A stretch of 64,000 nucleotides of DNA. It comes from a virus. The translations under genes and the position numbers were made by a program. Location: the IMG/VR virus record IMGVR_UViG_3300025087_000039, positions 1-64,000 of that record; one strand, given 5' to 3'. This document shows positions 42,192 through 51,512 of the stretch, piece by piece (position 1 is the first letter of the stretch; every line of letters begins with the position of its first letter). The notes beneath the pieces were generated by a model. That model was not told the origin of the DNA and did no database searches. It was given only the letters and a program-made list of their open reading frames with translations.

Positions 42192-43469
42192 ATGTCTGAA
42201 TTAGAGAATGGTGAAGAGAAAGAAATTATTCCTAAGGACAATGAAGAAAAAGGTGAGACGTTTAATATTCTTCCAGATGAGCCGGCGCCTTCTTCATTCC
42301 AAGAGGTATCTGAGTTTATTGATATCATGTCTGATATTAAAAAGAATGCTGTGCCCATAGAAGACACTTTTATTGAGGAAAAGCCAAAGAAAAGATCGAA
42401 AACAGAAAATGTTGAAACATCAGAGCAGCAAAATTTATTTGAAGAATTTTCATCTTTCCTCAAGAAGACAAAAGAAATAACTCAAGATTTTGAAGATCGA
42501 GGAACCATTCCAACTGGAATTGATATTTTAGATGCCATTCTTGGTGGAGGGTTTGCGATTGGAGCGATCAATGTTTTAGTTGGACAGCCTGGCTGTGGAA
42601 AGTCAATGTTAGCGGCTCAATGTTTAGCCAATGCCCAAAAACTTAATCCAAATATGTTGAGTGCATATTTAGATTCTGAAGAGTCTATGACAAGAAATCG
42701 TTTAATTAATCTTGGAATTAATTCTCCTCCAATTACCCCATATAATGAAATAACAATTGAAAAGGTTTTTAAATTTATTGAGGGTCTTTGTGTATTTAAA
42801 GAAACTAAAAAAATTATCGAAACTCCATCAATGGTTATTTGGGACTCGATTGCAAATACCTCAACGGATAAAGAAAAGGATCCAACTATTGATGTGAATC
42901 AAGTCATAGGGTATAAAGCAAGATTGTTAAGTTTTCTTTTGCCAAAATATATTACGAAACTTAGAAAACATAATATTTGTTTATTATCTGTAAATCAGTT
43001 GAGAGATGTGATGGCAATGGGACAATTTGCTCCTCCGAGGGATTTGAAGTTTCTCTCATCGACAAAAGATATGCCAAGTGGAAATTCTCTAAAGTTTAAT
43101 AGTTTTCAACTTTTAGAAATCAAGGTTCGTGGTGAGGTAAAAGAAGAAGATTATGGCTTCAGAGGATTTTTAGCTGAGATAAAGTGTGTTAAGAATAAGT
43201 TATTTACCCCAAATATTCCAGTTCCTATTTGTGGAAATTTCGTCAGAGGTTTTTCGAATTTCTGGACAAATTTTAATTATCTTCATACAACAAAAAGACT
43301 GACTGGAGCTGCTGGTTGGTGGAAGTTAACAGATTATCCTGAAATTAGATTTAGACGAAAAGACGCAGAAGAACAATATGAAACAGATTTAGCTTTTAAA
43401 GAGACATTTGATAAATGTGCTAAAGAAGCCATAAAGATAGATTTTATTGATAAATATGGCGATGCATAA
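42192..43469 (+). CDS. RecA/UvsX-like recombinase
   Basis: 425 residues. After a disordered, acidic 95-residue N-terminus comes TGIDILDAILGGG (about 108-120), Walker A GQPGCGKS (131-138), AYLDSEESMTRNRL, Walker B MVIWDSIA and LSVNQLRDV. It resembles T4 UvsX, which forms filaments on ssDNA for strand exchange and recombination-dependent replication. AAAGGAGA precedes ATG. Confidence 0.9.
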   Translation: MSELENGEEKEIIPKDNEEKGETFNILPDEPAPSSFQEVSEFIDIMSDIKKNAVPIEDTFIEEKPKKRSKTENVETSEQQNLFEEFSSFLKKTKEITQDFEDRGTIPTGIDILDAILGGGFAIGAINVLVGQPGCGKSMLAAQCLANAQKLNPNMLSAYLDSEESMTRNRLINLGINSPPITPYNEITIEKVFKFIEGLCVFKETKKIIETPSMVIWDSIANTSTDKEKDPTIDVNQVIGYKARLLSFLLPKYITKLRKHNICLLSVNQLRDVMAMGQFAPPRDLKFLSSTKDMPSGNSLKFNSFQLLEIKVRGEVKEEDYGFRGFLAEIKCVKNKLFTPNIPVPICGNFVRGFSNFWTNFNYLHTTKRLTGAAGWWKLTDYPEIRFRRKDAEEQYETDLAFKETFDKCAKEAIKIDFIDKYGDA

Positions 43470-43549
43470 AAGTTCTGATAATCTTTTTTGTTGAGAACAA
43501 AATAAAAATTTAAATCTTTTTATTGTGAAACAGGCGGAGGAAATTGAAT

Positions 43550-43861
43550 ATGAGTTCTTCAATGGCTGATATTTTAAAAGATTACGTAAAAGAATCTATT
43601 AAAAATCTTGTCGATAAACCATCTGAAGTTTTTGTCAATGTTTCAATTTCAACCAAAACAATTATTGTTCAAATCTCTGTTGATAAAAGTGATTGTGGTA
43701 AAGTCATTGGAAAGAAAGGCAGAACAATAACGGCTTTAAATATTATCGTGACTGCGATAAAAAATACAAAATTTATAAATGATTCAAGAAAAGTATCATT
43801 GGTAGTTTTAGAAGATGAAACCAATGAAAGACCCAGTAAAAGACATGGAGGAAAAGAGTAA
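43550..43861 (+). CDS. KH-domain RNA-binding protein (KhpA-like)
   Basis: 103 residues from ATG 43550 with GGAGG upstream (a TTG at 43544 is possible). CGKVIGKKGRTITALNIIV carries the GxxG loop (IGKKG) of KH domains, in the arrangement of bacterial KhpA. Such proteins bind RNA and can affect translation or mRNA stability. Rare in phages; combined with an S1 protein and an RNA polymerase subunit it suggests phage control of RNA. ATG of the next gene overlaps its stop. Confidence 0.8.
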   Translation: MSSSMADILKDYVKESIKNLVDKPSEVFVNVSISTKTIIVQISVDKSDCGKVIGKKGRTITALNIIVTAIKNTKFINDSRKVSLVVLEDETNERPSKRHGGKE

Positions 43862-44427
43862 TGTTAAGCCCTACTTCAAAAGAAAGAATTCTTGAAAATT
43901 TTTATAGTATAGATTATATATTTTTTGGAAAGCCTGTTAGGGAAATGAAAACTTGTTGTGAAGCATTGATGGAAGAATATTTGACTATTAAAGGGTCTCT
44001 TTTAAGTGTTTTGTCTGAAATGTATAAAGTGACAAAACATTCTCCAAAACCAATTGGTCAGAAATTAACGGAGAAGAGACTACACATTTTAGCCGCAGAA
44101 AGTGCAAAAATTGCTAGGCAAAATAGTAAGGCAATTTTAGTTACAGAAAAGTCTGAAAAGGATATTAAAAAGGCTGTGAAATCCTTGATTCAGGAATCAA
44201 AGAAAGTTAAAATTAATGAGGCGGTTGAAAAAACTATTAGGAAAAAGGGATTCTCTTTGGCTATCGATAATCTTTTAATTTCAAGAATGTTAAATGAATC
44301 AAAGTCTCCCAAATCTTTAAATGAAATGGATGGAAGAATTATTGAAGAAGCTTATAAAGTTCTTAGAGAATCTCTCGTGGACTCAGCTATTTTGATTGCG
44401 GAATCTAATGAGTCTAAAAACAAGTGA
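43861..44427 (+). CDS. Unknown helical protein
   Basis: 188 residues, mostly alpha-helical and Lys/Glu-rich, no membrane or zinc motif. Overlaps the KH gene stop by one base (TAATG). Could be a partner of the KH protein by gene coupling. Confidence 0.6.
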   Translation: MLSPTSKERILENFYSIDYIFFGKPVREMKTCCEALMEEYLTIKGSLLSVLSEMYKVTKHSPKPIGQKLTEKRLHILAAESAKIARQNSKAILVTEKSEKDIKKAVKSLIQESKKVKINEAVEKTIRKKGFSLAIDNLLISRMLNESKSPKSLNEMDGRIIEEAYKVLRESLVDSAILIAESNESKNK

Positions 44428-45310
44428 TCTAAAAGATCTTTTAACTTATTTAGAAACGAATAAGGGGAAGTCCCAAGAAGATTTAAAAAGTGGGACTTCC
44501 CCTTATTTCCAACAAACAGAAATAAAGAAAAATGAATCAAAAGAAGATTTTAAAGATCTTCAACAAAATATTAAAACAACATATAAAGAAACAAGTTGTT
44601 TTGATGTAGAACTATTTGAAAAAATAATAAGAAAAAAATTATTACAAGAAAAAAATAAACCTCAAGAATATGAACGACCGTATATTTCTGTAACTGAATT
44701 ATTTTCATGTTTGAGAAAAATTTATTATGCCAGAATGAATTATCAAATCAATGAACAAAAAGTTTTTATTTATCCTTATAGTTATTTAATGAGAGAAACT
44801 GGATCTTTTATTCATAAGATGATTCAAGAGATTTACCCTTTTGATGAAGTGGAAAAAACAATAATAAGCGAAAAATATAAAGTCAAGGGAAAAGTTGATG
44901 GAATTATTAAAAATAATGTTATAGAAATAAAAACTATAGATCCTGATAAATTTGAAAATAAATATAGAGAAAATGATTTAATACAAGGATTAATATATTC
45001 TGAGATTTTAAATAAGGAATATGGATATAATATCACAAATGTGACTTTGATATATATTTTAAGAACATTAAAAAAGCCAGTTATTTTTGATCTTCCTTGT
45101 AATGAGGAGATTTCTTTAAAATATTTAAAATATGGACCCATTCTAAAAAAGCATTTAGATGAGAAAACTGTTCCTGAAAAAATAGGAAAGACAAAAGAAC
45201 AATGTACATATTGTGAATATAAAGATTTTTGTATAAAAGATGGAGGCGATGATATTCAATCTCCGCCAAAGGAAAAAAGAAATAAGAAAGATTCTATCTT
45301 TTTGTTTTAG
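44408..45310 (+). CDS. Cas4/RecB-like PD-(D/E)XK nuclease
   Basis: 300 residues from ATG 44408 (a TTG at 44396 is upstream). The nuclease domain starts near residue 85: SVTELFSCLRKIYYARM, then GKVDGII (the D), VIEIKTID (ExK) and, at the end, CTYCEYKDFC, the Cys pair that with the first Cys holds an Fe-S cluster. It probably degrades DNA ends during recombination. Residues 20-34 are encoded by a 15-bp perfect hairpin, so the true start may lie further downstream. Confidence 0.75.
   Translation: MSLKTSDLKDLLTYLETNKGKSQEDLKSGTSPYFQQTEIKKNESKEDFKDLQQNIKTTYKETSCFDVELFEKIIRKKLLQEKNKPQEYERPYISVTELFSCLRKIYYARMNYQINEQKVFIYPYSYLMRETGSFIHKMIQEIYPFDEVEKTIISEKYKVKGKVDGIIKNNVIEIKTIDPDKFENKYRENDLIQGLIYSEILNKEYGYNITNVTLIYILRTLKKPVIFDLPCNEEISLKYLKYGPILKKHLDEKTVPEKIGKTKEQCTYCEYKDFCIKDGGDDIQSPPKEKRNKKDSIFLF
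44461..44505. terminator. 15-bp perfect hairpin at the start of the Cas4-like gene
   Basis: TAAGGGGAAGTCCCA (44461-44475) pairs with TGGGACTTCCCCTTA (44491-44505), loop 15 nt, located 34 bp after the preceding gene's stop. Same architecture as the intergenic hairpins, but inside the apparent N-terminal coding part of the nuclease gene. Confidence 0.45.
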
Positions 45311-45321
45311 GAGATTTCGAT

Positions 45322-46611
45322 ATGCCTATCGTAATATATCCGATGTTATTTCCACAATCAATATCTTCTAATATTATTCCTGGCATTGTTAAAGCCTTGG
45401 AAGTTTATACGTTAGTTTATAAGCAAGATGAAATTATGAGGAGAGTTAGCCCACAATGGGCTAAGCAATGGATGGGAATTAATGATTCTGAAATGATCTC
45501 TATAGACGGACATTTAATATCTGAAGTTGAGGGAACTGTCCCAGGTGGAGATTTTAAAATTCCAGGTGGAGAGGCAGGAAAAAAATCACAAGCTCAACGA
45601 GATGAAGAAAATGCTGAAGAATTTTTTCGAAAACAAAGAGAGTTTGAACAAAGAGAAAAAGAACATGAATTAAGACAAAAAGAATTAAAACATAGAATTG
45701 AAGATTTAAAACAAAGACAAGATGAAATGAAATGGCAAAAAGGTGAAAGAGCTTCTAAAGATTTTGAAAAAGAAAAAGCTCAAATTGAAAAAGATCTTCA
45801 AAGAGCTGAGGAACAAGGAAGAAAAGAAAAAAGTGAAATTTTAAAAATCATTCAACAAAGAGAAGAATTAGAATTAAAGAAAAAAGAATCTGAAAGAAAA
45901 GAAGCTGAGTGGGAAGCAAAGGGCAAAGGAGGGACTGTTGATGTTAGCCCTATCTCAACTGGGTTGACTCTTGAGCCCACATGGGTTAAAATGACGATAA
46001 AAACCAGAGATGGTGGAGAGACGACTGGTTTATTAGGAATAAAAGTTATCCCTTATATGGTTAAATCAGAAGCCGATTTAGCACAACTTCTTTTATATGA
46101 TAGACAAATTAGTAAAATTGAAAGTTATATTTTAAATAAAGGAAGACAGGTATTAAAACTTTTGTATAAGTTTTGGGATCGGGGAATTTGGAGATCAAAG
46201 GGCAGTACTGTTAAAGGCGATGTTCGTCATGATATAATTATGGCTAGAACATCCTTTAGAGATTTATATGCATCTATAAATTTTTCATCTTTAAATGATG
46301 ACTTTTTTAAATCTGCAGGAAGAATAAATAGATTATATAAGATGGGGTGGTCTTCATTGATTTTCTTAGATGATGTTAATCGACGGGTAATGTTTTGTAT
46401 GAAAGAATTTAAAGGGATGTGTTCAATTACAAATTATAGTTTTTTGTACTCAAGCGTTGGGGTTGGAACTCATTCTAGAGTTTTTGAAAATATGGAAGAA
46501 GTTAAAGCCAGTGCAAGTTCTATTTTTAAAACTCAAATTAAAGAAACAAAATTATTAGGAGAATCAGTTGCACAAAATAAATTAATAGATTATAAAGCTG
46601 GGAGAATTTAA
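45322..46611 (+). CDS. Unknown protein with long coiled coil
   Basis: 429 residues. About residues 85-205 are a continuous charged coiled coil (REFEQREKEHELRQKELKHR type), flanked by globular N- and C-terminal parts. The C-terminal part (KMTIKTRDGGETTGLLGIKVIPYMVKSEADLAQLL) is beta-rich. Gene position at the head of the virion block suggests a structural or scaffold role. Confidence 0.6.
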   Translation: MPIVIYPMLFPQSISSNIIPGIVKALEVYTLVYKQDEIMRRVSPQWAKQWMGINDSEMISIDGHLISEVEGTVPGGDFKIPGGEAGKKSQAQRDEENAEEFFRKQREFEQREKEHELRQKELKHRIEDLKQRQDEMKWQKGERASKDFEKEKAQIEKDLQRAEEQGRKEKSEILKIIQQREELELKKKESERKEAEWEAKGKGGTVDVSPISTGLTLEPTWVKMTIKTRDGGETTGLLGIKVIPYMVKSEADLAQLLLYDRQISKIESYILNKGRQVLKLLYKFWDRGIWRSKGSTVKGDVRHDIIMARTSFRDLYASINFSSLNDDFFKSAGRINRLYKMGWSSLIFLDDVNRRVMFCMKEFKGMCSITNYSFLYSSVGVGTHSRVFENMEEVKASASSIFKTQIKETKLLGESVAQNKLIDYKAGRI

Positions 46612-46613
46612 TA

Positions 46614-47273
46614 ATGGCTAAAACTATAATTCAAGAATATTTAGAGAATATTTATTTACAAGAATCTCTACTAAATGAAGGGTTATCTGATTTTATTGGA
46701 AAATTAACTCCAGAAAAAATTAAGGATATTTTTAAAAATTTACAAGGAAGTATTTCTAAAGGGAATTTAGAAAACGCATATGCACATTTGAAATCTATAG
46801 GAATAAAAATGACTTCGATTGATAAGATCGAAGAACTAGGTGAAAAGATTGATCCAAAATATAAAGAAGTTTATCAGGACTCAAAAGCATTATTATCATC
46901 AAAAGTTCCAAAGTTAAAAGATGATTATTTAAATATTGGATCAATAGCGGTTTCATTATATTCAATTTATCAAGATAAAGAAAATCCTAAGAAATCTTTA
47001 CATGATAACGTAAATAAATTTTCTAATACATTTTTAGGTTTATTTAAAGAGAAGAGTGAAGAAAAAGTTGATATGCCAAAAGGTGTATTTTTAGAGTTTG
47101 CAATAGGGTGGGCTTTATTACTTTCTATCGTAATACTTTACGGAAAGGCAATTTTTTATATTGCGATTGCCGCTTTGGTTTATTGGAAGGTAACGATTTT
47201 TGGTTTGGTATTAATTTTAATTGGTTATCTTGTAAATAAACTCCTTGATATGATTGATAAAGGGAGTAGATAA
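46614..47273 (+). CDS. Membrane-anchored protein, paralogue A
   Basis: 219 residues. The N-terminal part (EYLENIYLQESLLNEGLSDF) is closely related to that of the next gene; the C-terminus has two hydrophobic segments (about 163-190 and 194-212). Such N-termini occur in packaged virion proteins of some large phages. Tandem duplicate with 47275. Confidence 0.6.
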   Translation: MAKTIIQEYLENIYLQESLLNEGLSDFIGKLTPEKIKDIFKNLQGSISKGNLENAYAHLKSIGIKMTSIDKIEELGEKIDPKYKEVYQDSKALLSSKVPKLKDDYLNIGSIAVSLYSIYQDKENPKKSLHDNVNKFSNTFLGLFKEKSEEKVDMPKGVFLEFAIGWALLLSIVILYGKAIFYIAIAALVYWKVTIFGLVLILIGYLVNKLLDMIDKGSR

Positions 47274-47274
47274 T

Positions 47275-47904
47275 ATGAAAGAAACTAAACTTATTCTAGA
47301 TTTTTATCTTGAAAATATTTGTACTGAAAATGTTTTACAAGAAGATATTTCTGATTTTTTACAAAAAAAAATACCTATTGAATATATTAGCTCTTTAAAA
47401 AATTCAGTGTTAAATTTTTCAAGAGAAGGGAAGCTCGATAAGGTTTTAAATTTATTCAGGTTTATACCAAAGGTTTTAAGTTACGATAATTTAATACAAA
47501 AGGCAGAAAAATATAAACCTTCTTTTCAAACTGATTATAAAAAGAATTTATCAATTTTAGAAGATTCTTACGGAGATAATATTCATAAATCTATCTTAGA
47601 ACCCGTGGCGGCAATTTTATCTTTAAGCCCTTTAACCAGAAATGACACAATAAAAGGGTTCTCTAAAAATTTTAACAATACATATTCAAAAAGTTTTGAA
47701 ATTGGATGGTTAGAAGATCTTCAAAAAACTGGATTAATTGAATATACCATAAAATTTGTTTATGCATCTTTAGAATGGTTTTATGATGTTTTTACACAAG
47801 CTGGAATCTCAGAATTTGTCATTTTAAATATTTGTTTAATGCTAATTATTTATTTGATTTTAAATGCTATTAAATATATCAAAGATAGGAAAAGGGAAGG
47901 TTAA
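47275..47904 (+). CDS. Membrane-anchored protein, paralogue B
   Basis: 209 residues from ATG 47275 (AAAGGGAG upstream). The start DFYLENICTENVLQEDISDF aligns with paralogue A, and similar helical spacing continues. One C-terminal membrane segment (about 178-200). Function unknown. Confidence 0.6.
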   Translation: MKETKLILDFYLENICTENVLQEDISDFLQKKIPIEYISSLKNSVLNFSREGKLDKVLNLFRFIPKVLSYDNLIQKAEKYKPSFQTDYKKNLSILEDSYGDNIHKSILEPVAAILSLSPLTRNDTIKGFSKNFNNTYSKSFEIGWLEDLQKTGLIEYTIKFVYASLEWFYDVFTQAGISEFVILNICLMLIIYLILNAIKYIKDRKREG

Positions 47905-48501
47905 ATGGGTGATAATATTGAATTAAGATCAAATATAAAAGATCTTGAATTATATAGCGATACAGTTCCATTTCGTTTAAGTTTAAAAATTGAAAATTTT
48001 GAAGATGAAAAAGCCTATGTTCAATTTATAAGATCTTGTGAAAAATTAGTTAGAATTTCCTTAGAATATAAACAATGGAAAAATTATATTATAGATGTGA
48101 TAGGGATGAATCATTGTTTTATAACCAATGAATTAATAGATGAAGTTTCTATCGAAGTTCATCATCATGTTCCTTCTTTATATATTTTAATAAAAACTTT
48201 GATAAATAAAAAAATTGAAGAGAAGGAAAAGTTTTCATCTTTTGATATATCCGATGAGGCAATAAGATTACATTTTATGAATAAGATAGGATATATTTGT
48301 TTGGTAAAAACACTTCATGAAAAATTTCATAATGGTTTTTTAACAATCCCACAAAGTTTGATTAAAGGAGATTATAAATATTTTATCGAGAAATACTCAA
48401 AATATATTGAGGATTCTGACTTACAATTAATACAACAAAGATTATCGATAAATGAAAGTAATTGTACATGGTCTAAAGATGATTATAGGAAAATAGCATA
48501 A
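47905..48501 (+). CDS. HNH/Endo VII-like nuclease-fold protein (tentative)
   Basis: 198 residues. EVHHHVPSLY (about 86-95) and TLHEKFHNG (about 137-145) recall a His-metal nuclease core found in proteins of T4-type phages near baseplate genes. No typical CxxC pair except C72. Function uncertain. Confidence 0.45.
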   Translation: MGDNIELRSNIKDLELYSDTVPFRLSLKIENFEDEKAYVQFIRSCEKLVRISLEYKQWKNYIIDVIGMNHCFITNELIDEVSIEVHHHVPSLYILIKTLINKKIEEKEKFSSFDISDEAIRLHFMNKIGYICLVKTLHEKFHNGFLTIPQSLIKGDYKYFIEKYSKYIEDSDLQLIQQRLSINESNCTWSKDDYRKIA

Positions 48502-48890
48502 TGATAACAATCGATCAAGATGTCAGACAATTAATAAGAATGCCTTTAGATATTTCTAATATGTCTGAAAAATATGTTACGTCAAATGAAATATTTATTT
48601 TCCAATCTCCATCCCTCTGGACATTGGAAAAGAATTTATTTTTTCTTTTAAGAAATTCTTCAGAAAAACCATTTAATAAAAAATATAAGTTTAAACCTAT
48701 GGATTTATCTTTTGATGAATATGGAACTATAAATTATGGGCAGATTCTTATGTACGTAAATGGCGTTATGTCGAGGGAAGAATTTGATTTGGATAAGGTT
48801 GTTATTCCTACGAGTTGGGCTTTAACTGAAATTGTTCAAGATCTTTTTCCCTTAAAAGACGTTGATTCTTTAACAAGGGTAAATTTATAA
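48501..48890 (+). CDS. Baseplate protein, gp53-like (tentative)
   Basis: 129 residues. FKPMDLSFDEYGTINYGQILMYVNGV is the form 'pdllayd.yGtt.yw.lil.lNgi' that characterises the LysM-like N-part of T4 gp53 baseplate wedge proteins. The spike and PAAR genes nearby support this. Start ATG overlaps the preceding stop. Confidence 0.5.
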   Translation: MITIDQDVRQLIRMPLDISNMSEKYVTSNEIFIFQSPSLWTLEKNLFFLLRNSSEKPFNKKYKFKPMDLSFDEYGTINYGQILMYVNGVMSREEFDLDKVVIPTSWALTEIVQDLFPLKDVDSLTRVNL

Positions 48891-49786
48891 TGATAGATTA
48901 TAAAAAGTCTTTTGACCTATTGAGAGGAACAACAAATTTAATTGACCTTACAAAAAAAGATTTAGATTTTTATTCTATCCCAGAAAATTCAACAAAAAAT
49001 CTTTTTGCTTTTTTAAAAATAAATGAAAAAAGAATTTTACATATTGCTAAAGAACCTATTTTTAAACTTTTTAAAGAAGAAAATTTAGACATGTTTAAAA
49101 TTGTTGAATTTGAAAATTACTTATTACCAATCACTTTAAATATTAAAACTGAGCAAATAATTTTAAATTTAAAACCATTTCATGTATCTGAGTTTAGTCG
49201 AATAAATATTCAAACTCTTTATGCTATGATTTTATATGGGGTATCCTTTCATAGATTTATTTATGGCATTTCTCCGATAAAACCTTTGTACGCATCGGCT
49301 ATTATAAATTATTATTTATCTGTTATGATCAGATTATTTGGAAAAGATTATGGACTTTTAGGTATTTATTCTTCTGAGATTCCAAAGTTGAAATTTCTTT
49401 TAGGGGTATATATTTATCAATCATTTTTTCATGAGAAAGCTGAGAAGTCTTATATTTTATCTTCTTCATTATCTTTGGTTAATTATAAGGAAATAAAAAA
49501 GGAATTAGACACTTTAGATTTTTCTGATATAAGGGCTTTGATAATTTCCTTATCAAGATTTAAAGTCATGCCAGGTTTAGATCAATATAAATTTACATCT
49601 AAATTTTTAAAATTATTTGGGGTAAATTTTTTACCAAGTCTTGAAGATCTTAGCAGATTTTGTTCATCAATTTTTGCTTCCACTGTTAAAAGTTCAAATT
49701 TAATTCCTAATTTTATTTCGAAATATAATGAGAATGAATATATTAAAATAGGTCTATTACAAAAAGAGGTTTTTAAAATAAAATGA
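48890..49786 (+). CDS. Unknown, probably virion or baseplate-associated
   Basis: 298 residues, alpha-helical, with several hydrophobic Ile/Leu stretches but no clear membrane segment. Coupled on both sides by 1- to 4-nt overlaps to gp53-like and peptidase genes. No family recognised. Confidence 0.55.
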   Translation: MIDYKKSFDLLRGTTNLIDLTKKDLDFYSIPENSTKNLFAFLKINEKRILHIAKEPIFKLFKEENLDMFKIVEFENYLLPITLNIKTEQIILNLKPFHVSEFSRINIQTLYAMILYGVSFHRFIYGISPIKPLYASAIINYYLSVMIRLFGKDYGLLGIYSSEIPKLKFLLGVYIYQSFFHEKAEKSYILSSSLSLVNYKEIKKELDTLDFSDIRALIISLSRFKVMPGLDQYKFTSKFLKLFGVNFLPSLEDLSRFCSSIFASTVKSSNLIPNFISKYNENEYIKIGLLQKEVFKIK

Positions 49787-50556
49787 AAGATAATAGAGAA
49801 ATACAAAATGAATCCTTAGTTTTGGTGGTTGGATCTATCGCTGTGTTGTCAAGTATTATTGGCATGATATCTTTTATTTTAACTTTATTTTCAAGTAAAA
49901 AAATAAGTCCAGATAAAAATCTAACTGATCAATTAAATAAAGTTTTAGTTCCTTTAGGAAAGAAATTTGAGGTTAGAATTGTAAAAGAAAAAACTCCAAA
50001 CGCCTTTATTATCGGGCCTAAAGTAATTTTTGTAACATCTGGCCTTGTGGATATTTTAACCCCAAGGGAAGTCATTTCAGTTTTATTACATGAGGTTTGG
50101 CATGTCTTAGATTTACATATATATAAAGATTTATCTTATAAATATATAATTTTTTATTTGGCAGCATTTGTAGCAATTTCTTCGAATGCAGTTATCCCCT
50201 TTTCTGGAATAATAGCTTTTTCACTTTCTTGTTTTATATTTGAAATTCCATATAAATTGATTTTTGGTCGAAAATATGAAAAGATGTCTGATAGTTATGC
50301 TTCCAAATATGGATATGGAGATGAGTTAATATCTTCACTTAAAAAACTTGATAAGGTTTATACAAGATTGATAAATAGTCAACAATGTGGTTTTATTTGT
50401 AAAGTCGAATCAAAAATAACAAATGAGTTAGGAGAACACCCTTCATTACAAACACGAGTTGAAAATTTGTTAAAATCAAAAGAATTAGAGGAGGCTGCAA
50501 AAACAAATAATTTAAGCAAATTTAAAAACATAGCCATAGGTTTTTTTAAGAAATAA
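49783..50556 (+). CDS. M48-type metallopeptidase, membrane anchored
   Basis: 257 residues. Zinc motif HEVWH (103-107); hydrophobic segments at about 12-38 and 120-155; EHPSLQTRVENLL near residue 230 is the M48 C-terminal signature. M48 peptidases (HtpX, Oma1) cleave membrane proteins. A role in virion maturation or host membrane attack is inferred from its place beside baseplate genes. Confidence 0.75.
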   Translation: MKDNREIQNESLVLVVGSIAVLSSIIGMISFILTLFSSKKISPDKNLTDQLNKVLVPLGKKFEVRIVKEKTPNAFIIGPKVIFVTSGLVDILTPREVISVLLHEVWHVLDLHIYKDLSYKYIIFYLAAFVAISSNAVIPFSGIIAFSLSCFIFEIPYKLIFGRKYEKMSDSYASKYGYGDELISSLKKLDKVYTRLINSQQCGFICKVESKITNELGEHPSLQTRVENLLKSKELEEAAKTNNLSKFKNIAIGFFKK

Positions 50557-50559
50557 AAA

Positions 50560-51510
50560 ATGAAAAAACTAGATATTAAACAAGGGGTTTATGGGTTTTA
50601 TAGAGCGAGGGTTGTTAATAATAAAGATCAACAAAAATATGGAAGAGTGTTAGTTTGGATTCCAGATTTAATGTCAAATATTCCTGATGATCAAGGGATA
50701 TTTGCCAGACCCGCAAATAATCCGATGGGAGGGCGAAACACAGAATCTTCAAGTGATTGTTATTATTCAGGAACTTCATATAATCCTAAGGTTGGCTCAT
50801 GGGTTTGGATATTTTTTGAAGGAGGAAATCCTTCTAATCCTTTTTATTTTGCATCTTTAGATTTAGAAAATGCTAAAGTTTTACCGGAGTGTCAAGTTGG
50901 AACAAATTACGAAGATAAGTGGGTTATTTTTAAAAGTTCAAATGGAAGATGCATTGTTGTATCAGATGACCCATATGATCAAAGAGTTGAAATAACTGGA
51001 AAGAAAAGAAATATTTCAAATCCTCCTTCTGGAGATACAAATTCAGTTTATGAAATTGATGGAAATCAAACCACAATTTTATTAGATGAAAGAACAGGAA
51101 AAGAAAAAATTTTGGTAAGAACTTATAAAGGAGATTTTATAAATATTAATGTTTCAGATAGAAAATTGGAAATGTCTTTTGATAATGACATTACAATTAA
51201 AACCAATGGAAATTTAAATATTATAACTGGGAAGAATTTAAATATTAAATGCAATCGAAATATTCAAATACAATCTATATTAAATATTGGAATTAGAGCT
51301 GGGTTAAATTGTTTTGTCCAGGGAACATCGGGAATGAATATTAAAAGTTTATCAAGTTTAAATATTCAATCAACTACAAATGTCGATGTTTTGACAAGTG
51401 GAATTGTTAGCTTACAAGGTTCTTTAGTTCGAGAGCAAATGGGAGCGACTCCAGCTTTATCTCCTTCGACGGTAACCATAAATAATCCAGAAGGGGATAG
51501 GGATTCATAA
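50560..51510 (+). CDS. Baseplate spike protein (gp5/VgrG-like)
   Basis: 316 residues. N-terminal OB-fold KYGRVLVWIPD (about 27-37) and ARPANNPMGG; C-terminal beta-helix built from repeats such as ITIKTNGNLNIITGKNLNIK (about 205-270). This is the cell-puncturing spike of contractile tails. No lysozyme domain is present between the two parts, unlike T4 gp5. The PAAR tip protein follows directly. Confidence 0.85.
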   Translation: MKKLDIKQGVYGFYRARVVNNKDQQKYGRVLVWIPDLMSNIPDDQGIFARPANNPMGGRNTESSSDCYYSGTSYNPKVGSWVWIFFEGGNPSNPFYFASLDLENAKVLPECQVGTNYEDKWVIFKSSNGRCIVVSDDPYDQRVEITGKKRNISNPPSGDTNSVYEIDGNQTTILLDERTGKEKILVRTYKGDFININVSDRKLEMSFDNDITIKTNGNLNIITGKNLNIKCNRNIQIQSILNIGIRAGLNCFVQGTSGMNIKSLSSLNIQSTTNVDVLTSGIVSLQGSLVREQMGATPALSPSTVTINNPEGDRDS

Positions 51511-51512
51511 AA

